Shown: positions 57,302-64,000 of the stretch, in pieces | Position numbering within the stretch: the first letter of the stretch is position 1 | Layout: every line of letters begins with the position of its first letter | DNA from: Blepharisma japonicum | Taxonomy: Eukaryota > Ciliophora > Heterotrichea > Heterotrichida > Blepharismidae | Direction: 5' to 3' | DNA: 64,000 bases | Assembly (NCBI GenBank): GCA_949751835.1 | Contig: CATKHK010000002.1 | Location: 248,001-312,000 of the forward strand | The notes under the pieces: generated by a model | Databases searched by the model: none | The model's input: the letters and a program-made list of their open reading frames with translations, nothing else | Told to the model about the DNA's origin: nothing | Translations under genes and position numbers: made by a program

Positions 57302-58318
57302 TTAATAAGTTAACTGCCTTAAAATATCTTCACTTTTCTGCTCTTGCTCCAATCTCTCATTCTCAATTTGCTCCAGATATTCAAGTGTGTAATTTTTTTG
57401 ATGGTATCCATCAGGAAACCAAGGGCTCATCACACAGCCTCTAGTCGTAAGATCTCTAATCATAATATCATTCAAATAAGCATGCAAATATTGCCATTTA
57501 TTTGTGCATTCGCTCGAATGCTGACCATCACAACAAAACATCTCAAATTTTCTGCAAAGCACACTAGAGTTTTTGTTCGCAAAAATAAGCTCAATATACC
57601 AGAAGTAAGATTCAAGGACTCCTGGGATTGAGAAATAATTTCTGCAAAAATTATTGTTGAAGCTTTTTGCTTCATCACTAGAGATTATTTTCTTTCTCGA
57701 TTTGCCATCAGTTGCGGGGCCACTTTCAGTTTTGCAGCTTTGGCTAATTGTTGATTTGTATCGCATGCAGGTTTCTGTTAAAATTTTTAATATAAGTGGA
57801 TACTGGGAATTTTGGCTGGGTTCATATGCATGCAAGGCATTTACGAGTGGGGATTGATTTTTGAAAATTTGCCGATGGGCTTTTTTGTGGCCTCTAATAA
57901 CACGCAGCCTTATATATTCCTTTTTGGGTGTTTTCCTTGTCCTTGTAAAGAAATTTGATAGGATTAAGCTGTCTAATCCACGCCTTCTCCTTCTTTCAGG
58001 AGCCGCAGTAGGAGTTAGGTCTATGGTTCCAATAATCTGCCCTTCATATACCCTTCCTTCACGATTTTGGCTATTTGCTGTTGAGCTCATTTCGCTACAC
58101 TCATAATTTGTTATGTCTTCATCACCTTCAAAGCCATCAATGTCAATGTTTTCCAAGTCTCTTGGTAATGGATCAGTAATAATTGGATGGAAAACAAATT
58201 GACTGTGGTCAAGGACATTATTGATAACTAAGGTTTGAGGAGTCAAATCAATAGTATTCTGGCAAGGTAAAAATAGATCTGATCTGTCTCCGTCGTTGTT
58301 CTTATCACTGCTATTCAT
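57302..58318 (-). CDS. unknown family member C (PKKEYIR / TESGPxTDGK family)
   Basis: 338 aa, no TGA. Very similar to member B: MNSSDKNNDGD start, VLDHSQFVFHPI, IIGTIDLTPTAA, an Arg run ERRRRRGLDSLILSNFFTR, TPKKEYIRLRVIRGHKKAHR, SCKTESGPATDGKSRKK, FCRNYFSIPGVLESYFWY, LCRKFEMFCCDGQHSSECTN and a Glu-rich end. Every conserved Cys and His of the cluster is kept in B and C. The Arg run suggests nuclear import. No known domain recognised. B and C differ mainly in the region before the TESGP block, and the C copy has a longer C-terminus. Confidence 0.75.
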   Translation of the reverse strand: MNSSDKNNDGDRSDLFLPCQNTIDLTPQTLVINNVLDHSQFVFHPIITDPLPRDLENIDIDGFEGDEDITNYECSEMSSTANSQNREGRVYEGQIIGTIDLTPTAAPERRRRRGLDSLILSNFFTRTRKTPKKEYIRLRVIRGHKKAHRQIFKNQSPLVNALHAYEPSQNSQYPLILKILTETCMRYKSTISQSCKTESGPATDGKSRKKIISSDEAKSFNNNFCRNYFSIPGVLESYFWYIELIFANKNSSVLCRKFEMFCCDGQHSSECTNKWQYLHAYLNDIMIRDLTTRGCVMSPWFPDGYHQKNYTLEYLEQIENERLEQEQKSEDILRQLTY

Positions 58319-58665
58319 ATTTTGTTTAGCCTAAAAAATGTAGGAGTCTTAAATTCTACTTTCTGCGGAAATAATCTTGAAAAATAATAATCGAATTATC
58401 AATCAGAATGCCAAGGATCATACCAAGAAATGCAATATCAAGTAAATCTCTTTAAAAAAAGCTGCAAGAAAAATTTTATCAGCTGATTTCCCTTTTTGTC
58501 ATCTTGAATTTCTATATATTACCATAAGATATCTATATTTGAAAAATTTAGATAATGACAATATTCAGTGATACTTATATATTGAATCTATGATTTCCAA
58601 ATGATAAAACTAAGCAAGAGATACTATATATTACAATTAAATCAGCTAAGGAAATTTTATTTTGC
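58319..58665 (-). repeat. duplicated 5' flank of family member C
   Basis: Counterpart of 55560-55910. Shared blocks: GTAGGAGTCTTAAATTCTAC vs GTAGGATTCTTATATTCTAC, then CAAGGATCAT, ATATCAAGTAAAT, and a final TTACAATTAAAT, in the same order and spacing. The alignment fades after about 58665. Confidence 0.75.
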
Positions 58666-59005
58666 CCAAATTGAATCAAAAATAGTTTATTCAATAAATT
58701 CTAATTTATGAATTTATCAACTATTTTATAGCTAAGGAAAGCTAAAGACCAAGAAAATTCAAGTGCATAAGTGGTATAGATTTTAAAATAATAAAATTTT
58801 ATATTTAATTTTACATTACAAAACGAGAATTAAATTCATTTTATATTAAAATTGAATATATCAATTGCAATAGCCAAAGCTAATAGAAATAGAGACCAAG
58901 AATTTATTTTTTTATAAAGTTTAATTAAACTTTTTTCCGTTAATTTTTCAATAAAAACTTTCTTCATGAAACATCCATGAATAATGATAAATTAATTAAA
59001 TTATT
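58666..59005. other. AT-rich spacer, nothing recognised
   Basis: Lies between the duplicated flank and the next plus-strand gene. No open frame or repeat. Confidence 0.5.
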
Positions 59006-59629
59006 ATGGATAGAAAAAGACAGCGAAAATTTCAAGGAATGCAGTGAATTTTTCTTAAATCTGAAAAACTCCCACCAAAAAACAATATGAGTATGATAGA
59101 CAGTATTCTTTCTCAGCTAGAAGAAAATTTTGACGATGATTTTGAAGAAATCACGAATTTTTCGTCATCAAATTTTCAAGCTCGTGACACTTCAAGAGCA
59201 AAAATAAACGAAACCTCAATAAGAGATAAATACACTTTAGCCCACATTGATGATGTTCCTTCAAAATTATATAAAAACCCTCACATAGAACTAGAAGAAA
59301 TTGAAAATTCATCAGCTTTTGAACAAAAACCTTTCCACAATTTAAGTTTCACTAACAAGCCAAAAATTAAGAAAAAATATATTCATTCATCTAGCCATGA
59401 GAGACCTAAAACAATGGAGATAAGAAAAGTCATTATTCCTCCTAAACAGATTCCACGAATTCCTCAGGTTGGGCAGGATACTCCTTTTAACAGACGAAAA
59501 AGTTATGGAAAATGGTTTTTGCGCCCTCAAGAATGGAATAATTCTTTACATTATTTTGTAGAGCATTCGACGAAAAAGAATAATTCTTTTAGGATGAAAT
59601 CTTCGGAGACTTATAAAATGTCTGTATAG
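59006..59629 (+). CDS. unknown small basic protein
   Basis: 207 aa from ATG 59006, with TGA as Trp in GMQWIFLK. After a basic start MDRKRQRKFQG it has an acidic helix (DSILSQLEENFDDDFEE), a region rich in Ser/Lys, a conserved-looking VIIPPKQIPRIPQVG segment and a Trp-containing end SYGKWFLRPQEWNNSLHYF. No domain recognised. An internal Met (59087) is an alternative start, but the upstream ATG keeps the frame open. Confidence 0.6.
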
Positions 59630-59664
59630 AGGAGATAATTTGATAATTATAATATTTAATTAGA

Positions 59665-59811
59665 ATGGTAAATAGTGAGACCTTAGAAGACGCTGTGCTG
59701 ATTGAGTGGATTGTGCTTAATTCTATATTGCTTGCTGTAATTGCAGTACTCCTGCTGAAGCATTATCATGAAAAGAAAAAACAAGTCCGTGAAGGTTTGC
59801 TAAATGGGTAA
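59665..59811 (+). CDS. 48-aa single-pass membrane microprotein
   Basis: MVNSETLEDAVLIEWIVLNS followed by ILLAVIAVLLL and a basic KHYHEKKKQVREGLLNG end. One clear membrane helix (about residues 13-31) with an acidic outside and a basic tail gives a defined topology by the positive-inside rule. It lies 35 bp after the previous stop. Too short for most gene callers. Family not recognised; could be a subunit of a membrane complex. Confidence 0.55.
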   Translation: MVNSETLEDAVLIEWIVLNSILLAVIAVLLLKHYHEKKKQVREGLLNG

Positions 59812-59896
59812 AAAATGCATTTATGATTAAATAATTATATTTTTCAAATTTTGTTTAGTTTTAGAGTTTATAGAAGCTATGATTTATTTTTATTGC

Positions 59897-60460
59897 TTAC
59901 TTTCCATTTTGGAAAGAAGGTTTAAATTCTTGAGCATAAGGGTTTAGAGGGATTGATTCCAAAGCCCTAGATAAACCATTTGCTCTATTTGCTGGTATTT
60001 TTTCATAATTATATGATTTTTTACCAGATAATTTTTTTGAAACACAAGTAGCTTCGTATTTGAAATTTTCTTGATTTTTGTGATTTACACAGTCAAAGTA
60101 CTTTTCTAGGCCATCAAAAAATATTGTCGATTCTTTATTAATTCCTTTATCTTCCAAGCCATTATTTGCAAATGCAAATTTTTTTTTATCTTTATCTAAA
60201 TCCAAGCTATTTTCCTTCAATTTTGAAGCATCTAGCTTGGAAGCTTTATACCTACAATTTTTTTTCTTTTTGGTAGATTTCTTTATTGTCATTTCTTTAA
60301 TTGGTTTCCAATCCTTAGGTGGCTTCAAGCAAATAGGAAGGAAGCTAAGCATGATATTTCTGCTGTAAATCTTTAAGTTAGACTTCTTCCCTTTAACTCT
60401 TCATACCAATACCAAGCTGATGACAGCTAGAATCACATAAAAGACCATGTGATCAAGCAT
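59897..60460 (-). CDS. unknown membrane-anchored basic protein
   Basis: 187 aa from the ATG at 60460, which adds a transmembrane segment MLDHMVFYVILAVISLVLVW (with one TGA as its final Trp). After it come Lys-rich stretches (KKSTKKKKNCRYKASKL) and a polar, Asn/Lys/Glu-rich region ending EFKPSFQNGK. Without the upstream start (a Met at 60352 would be used) the anchor is lost. The N-terminal hydrophobic helix may be a signal anchor. No recognised domain. 55 bp head to head with the next gene. Confidence 0.6.
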
Positions 60461-60515
60461 TTTTGAATTTAAATTTTACTATGAAATGATCAATGCAATT
60501 TAAATAAACACTGCA

Positions 60516-61895
60516 ATGGCGCACTGGAGTATTAGATCTTCTGATTCCATTTCTCCTAGAGACGATAACTACTATATGACTCAAGTTGATATCATGAAAT
60601 CCAGTCTCAAAGAAACCGAATTAAGCTTAGTAAGGTCACTTGAAAAAAATGCAATGCTAGTAACTAAACTAGAAGAAGCTCAAGATGAAATTGAAAGGAG
60701 TCATGACCAATTAGAAAATCAAGCATTACTAGTCAAAAGTTTAAAACAACGCTGCCAAGAACTAGAAAGCCAAGCAAGAATCGAGGAGCAGCCTGAAGAA
60801 TGGGAGATACTTAATTATAAAAAACAAATAGAAGTAAGAGAAAACCAAATAGATGAGCTTGCACAGGTCATAAGATGCAAAGATAGAGCTATTGAAACAC
60901 TTACTTCAAATCAAGTGTTTTCACAAGAACAATTTGAAGGAATGAAACAAGAGCTGGAGGAAAAAACTAAAGAGCTGGAGCAACTTCAAAGAAGGCTAAG
61001 ATTTACAGAGAAATCGATTGATAACCTTTATTTAAATAATAGAACGGAAGGGGAATTGATGCTAGAAGTTGAGCACATGAGGAATGATAATAAGCGGCTT
61101 TTGGAATTGTTAAATCAAACCACAGAATATAAACACATAGCTCAATATTTAGAAGACAGCAAGGGAGCTCATTACATCCAATCTGCCAAAAAATCTAAAA
61201 AAGGACAAAAGGCAGACGAGCTTGAAAATTGGGTTCCTCAAGAAATTTTCAAATTAATTGATGTTTACAAAAAAAGCCCAAATGAGCTTACTGATAATGT
61301 TCTACACACACTTGTATTAGAATTAAATACAGTCTGAAGAGAAAGAGAGCGAGCTCAAATTGAAAAATTAAAAAATAAATACAAAACCCAAATTTTGGAC
61401 TTAAAAAGGCAGCTTTTTATGAGACAGCCATATGATACTATAAAATCCCAAAAGAAGGTTTCTTATCTTAAAACAGAGCTAAAAAAAGTTAACGATGATT
61501 TAAAACAAAATGTTACCTCAAAAACTACAAAACTTGGTCCTGGAATTGATAGCATAGAAAGTACATTGAAATTGATTGGCAAGCTTCAAGAAGAAAATAG
61601 CAAATTAAAACGTGAAATAGTTTTGTTGAAGAAAAAAACAGAAAATCAGGATAATAAGTCAAAACTTATAGAAAGTGTAGGAAAATTAGGAGAGCAAGTA
61701 ATACAAGAAAGCACAAAAATGCATCAGCTTATTAATAATTTATTAACTGAATTTGAAGAAAATGCAGGCGAAGAGAAAGGAAATGCAAAAAGAGAATGAT
61801 TATTGGTAATAGATATACAGGATAATATAGAAAAAATTGTAGGAACGTTCAGTGGCAATGTGGAGGTGCTAGTTGACAGCACATACAGAGGATAA
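60516..61895 (+). CDS. coiled-coil protein with a conserved mid domain
   Basis: 459 aa with TGA as Trp in LELNTVWRERERAQIE and again near the end. Residues 20-225 are coiled coil. From about residue 238 comes a segment that looks folded and conserved: NWVPQEIFKLIDVYKKSP, DNVLHTLVLELNTVWRERER, then IEKLKNKYKTQILDLKRQL. The remainder is coil again. The combination of VLELN-WRERE with flanking coils reminds me of basal-body or centrosomal proteins in ciliates and animals, but I cannot name it. No membrane segment. Confidence 0.75.
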
Positions 61896-61999
61896 TTAAT
61901 GTTTAATACTAAAAATTTTAATTCGTAAATGGATATTTTTATAAACCATTAACGTTCTTAAGCAATTTAGCATTTTGATACAGCCATTTATAACGTAAA

Positions 62000-62464
62000 A
62001 TGCTTCACGATCCAGAAATCTTAAACGGTTGGAAAAAGGAAAACTTTGGAATTCAAAGGAAAAGCCAGCCAAAGGCAAAAACAATGCCTGGTTTATTTTC
62101 CTCAAGATGTGCGCTAGTAAATAAAAACCTTAACAGGCTTGGTGAAAATAGTGATGATTCTCCAAGTGTTGGAATTGAAAGAATATCGTTTATTGCCCAA
62201 AGCAGAGAAAGATTGATTGCTAATGAGCCTCAAATCAAATGTGTACCCTCCTTTTCGACGAAGTTCTTAAAAAACCTACCTAGAATGCATGTGAGGGCAA
62301 GCACATTATGCATGCCTCAACCTCAAGAATTAAGCAATACAATTGATGAAGCACCAACTACAGAACTTTCTGGAATAGATATTAAAACTGAAATTGATTC
62401 AATTTGCAAACCTCATGAAACTCGCCCAAGAAAACTATCACCTTTTTCTGTTAAAATTAAGTAA
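62000..62464 (+). CDS. unknown protein, probably disordered
   Basis: 154 aa with no TGA. Basic N-terminus (KENFGIQRKSQPKAKTMPG), then FLKNLPRMHVRASTLCMPQ and an acidic region ELSGIDIKTEID. No hydrophobic helix or known motif. It could be real because codon usage matches the neighbours, but the evidence is only an open frame of ordinary length. Confidence 0.5.
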   Translation: MLHDPEILNGWKKENFGIQRKSQPKAKTMPGLFSSRCALVNKNLNRLGENSDDSPSVGIERISFIAQSRERLIANEPQIKCVPSFSTKFLKNLPRMHVRASTLCMPQPQELSNTIDEAPTTELSGIDIKTEIDSICKPHETRPRKLSPFSVKIK

Positions 62465-62739
62465 TAGCACAAAGGGAGTGTCCTTATTTTTTGATAATAG
62501 ATTTCTTAGTAAATTAAATCGCCCTTTTATTTTTGTCAACATAATAGAAAACAATATATTTCCTCTGCTAAAATCTCAAAATTAGTAATAAAACTTTGAA
62601 AATACCATAATTTTAGTACATAAACCAATAAAATTAATTTCAAATTCACTTATATTTTTATCTAAAAGAACCCACACTCACCTATTTATAAAATACCTGT
62701 AGAATTAAAAGAAGCTTGAAAATACTTTGTCTAATAAAT

Positions 62740-63435
62740 ATGGCATCAATTATATACACCCTTGTCGCATCAGACGATTCCACAACACCCCTTGCAGAAG
62801 TCGCAGTTGCGGAAGGAAACTTCCAACTTCTTGCATTGAAGCTGTTAGCCAAAGTCAAGCACAATTCATCAGCTTCATATGCATACGAGAACAAATATAT
62901 GTTCCACTATCACAACGAGAATGGCTTCACATTCCTTTGCATGGCTGACGCAGGGTTTTCTAACAGAACTGCCTATTTATTCCTCTTCGACATAAAGGAC
63001 CGATTTTATGAAAAGTTTGGCGACAAAGCTCGTAATGCAATTGGATTTTCCGCAAATAAAGAATTTTCAGAGGTCATGAAGCAAAGAATTAATTATTTCA
63101 ATAGCGACCCATCTGCTGATAAACTGAAAACGGCAAGGCAAAATATTGACAAGACCAAAGATATCATGATAGAAAACATTGATAAAGTTTTGGCAAGAGG
63201 GGAAAAAATTGAATTACTTGTGAGCAAGACTGCATTTATGAGTGAAAGCGCTGTTACGATGAGAAAACAGGTAGGAAATATGTAGGCTGTCAAAGTGAAA
63301 AGGCATATGTGGTGGAAAAATGCGAAACTTACATTGCTAGTTAGTGCTATTGTTATTGTAAGAAATATTCAGATCATTTTATTCTTTGTGATTGTGCTGG
63401 CTTGTGGAGGGTTTGGGTTCTCAAATTGCAAGTAA
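62740..63435 (+). CDS. VAMP7: VAMP7-type longin R-SNARE
   Basis: 221 aa, equal to the usual VAMP7 length, after removal of two 15-nt introns (63271-63285 and 63358-63372). It has an N-terminal longin domain (IIYTLVASDDSTTPLAEVA, FTFLCMADAGFSNRTAYLF, FLFDIKDRFYEKFGDKA) and a SNARE helix (KLKTARQNIDKTKDIMIENI, then VLARGEKIELLVSKTAF) ending MRKQAVKVKRHMWWKNAKLT, then one C-terminal membrane helix. The zero-layer Arg follows the longin-type R-SNARE pattern. VAMP7 acts in late endosome/lysosome and exocytic fusion. The real start is the ATG at 62740; upstream codons in the same frame are not ATG. Confidence 0.92.
63271..63285 (+). other. 15-nt intron 1 of VAMP7
   Basis: GTAGGAAATATGTAG, with an in-frame TAG as its last codon. 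Splicing joins MRKQ to AVKVKRHMWW, the conserved linker before the membrane helix. Confidence 0.9.
63358..63372 (+). other. 15-nt intron 2 of VAMP7 (silent to ORF callers)
   Basis: GTAAGAAATATTCAG. It is a multiple of three and has no stop; unspliced it would insert VRNIQ, with Arg, into the membrane helix. Spliced, the helix reads AIVIIILFFVIVLACGG. Confidence 0.75.
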
Positions 63436-63602
63436 ATTTATTAATCTAAAGAATATAGGGTTGATATTCTAAATTGGCTATTTTCATGATTTTATATGTG
63501 AAATAGATTGTTAAAATAGCTAATTTATGTATACGAGTTTCTTAATTGCTTGATAAATTCCTATTATATGTGAGCTCATTTACATTTAAATAATGATTTA
63601 GT

Positions 63603-64000
63603 TTAGTCAATAAATGAATTGCAAGGAGGCTCAGCTTTTCTCCATCGCTCATCTAATGATTGCATATCACAGCTGAAAATCGGCTTCATAAGCATTTTAT
63701 TGACTTCGTTATGCATATTGCACATTCAGACAGACAATTTTTCTCGATTTTCCAATTCTGGAGGCTGATTTTTCATCATATATCTGAAGTGGCTAGCACA
63801 AGATTTGCAAGGATATACTCTTGAGAAGGACTGGATAAATTTCTGGTGGATTTTTTTGCATTCTTCGCTGGGATTGTCAGGATAATGGGCAGCCATCGTG
63901 TGTAAGAGAGCCCATCCGCTTTGCCCTACTATGTTTTTGTCAGGTGGACAATCAACTTCTATATCTCCTGAGAAAGTTATGTTTAGAGAAATATGAGTCT
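63603..64000 (-). CDS. ERV1: ERV1/ALR-type FAD-linked sulfhydryl oxidase (partial, 5' end outside)
   Basis: The visible 131 codons and stop cover the ALR domain: VGQSGWALLHTMAAHYP, FSRVYPCKSCASHFRYMM (the CxxC catalytic pair in the form CKSC), VWMCNMHNEVNKMLMKP (the FAD-binding WxCxxHNxVN motif; its Trp is a TGA) and FSCDMQSLDERW. Mitochondrial Erv1 oxidises Mia40 for import into the intermembrane space; related Erv2 acts in the ER. The full N-terminus lies beyond the window, so localisation cannot be decided. The stop is TAA at 63603-63605. Confidence 0.93.

Noticed and set aside
61896-62105. Minus-strand frame of 69 codons before the 62000 gene
   Set aside because: Overlaps the plus-strand gene and its promoter, with no features; likely chance.

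Overview
The window reads as a gene-dense, AT-rich piece of a ciliate macronuclear genome, most probably a heterotrich of the Blepharisma type. Two signs support this. First, TGA occurs in frame at conserved tryptophan positions in many recognisable genes (thioredoxin-type Trp-Cys, the Trp of the Aurora-type DFGW, the Yippee domain, ALR sulfhydryl oxidase, TTLL ligase), while every gene end seen here is TAA or TAG. Second, genes are broken only by introns of 15 or 16 nt with GTA...AG ends. This fits UGA=Trp with UAA/UAG stops. Read with the standard code, most genes here would look fragmented.

Layout. Bases 1-13 kb: the 3' end of an unknown gene, the ciliary protein PACRG, a PLAC8 Cys-rich protein, a 15-unit TPR protein, a disulfide-isomerase relative with half active sites and a KLEL tail, an ECTFKP-repeat protein, Yippee, the KDEL receptor, a MYCBP-like protein and coiled-coil proteins. 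13-24 kb: a TRF4/PAPD5-type nucleotidyltransferase (two 16-nt introns), a NDUFA9-like dehydrogenase, a Jupiter/HN1-like protein, a PH plus permuted-papain fusion, a MORN protein and a TBC Rab-GAP. 24-33 kb: two Aurora-like kinases head to head with 33 bp between start codons, an ankyrin protein and a TTLL tubulin glutamylase. 32-52 kb: an importin-beta karyopherin, a tail-anchored coiled coil, an LRR/RNI protein, a 1,166-aa coiled coil, an ER saposin/canopy-like protein, a redox-dead thioredoxin-fold protein, RAD51, an MFS transporter and a second MORN protein.

Bases 53-58.4 kb differ from the rest. They hold three minus-strand paralogs of a family I do not recognise, with a basic PKKEYIR block, a TESGPxTDGK block and a Cys/His cluster. 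The second and third copies share a similar upstream flank of about 350 bp, so they look like a segmental duplication. Between them lies a fossil fragment that reads like a pogo/Tigger-type DNA transposase. The last 5 kb has small unknown genes including a 48-aa membrane protein, a coiled-coil protein, the R-SNARE VAMP7 (two 15-nt introns, one invisible to ORF callers) and the 3' part of an ERV1/ALR sulfhydryl oxidase.

Genes are single transcription units. Tail-to-tail gaps are often only 29-67 bp and some head-to-head gaps only 33-55 bp. By content the window is rich in cilium and cytoskeleton genes and in early-secretory genes. I found no tRNA, rRNA, CRISPR array, telomere or intact mobile element.
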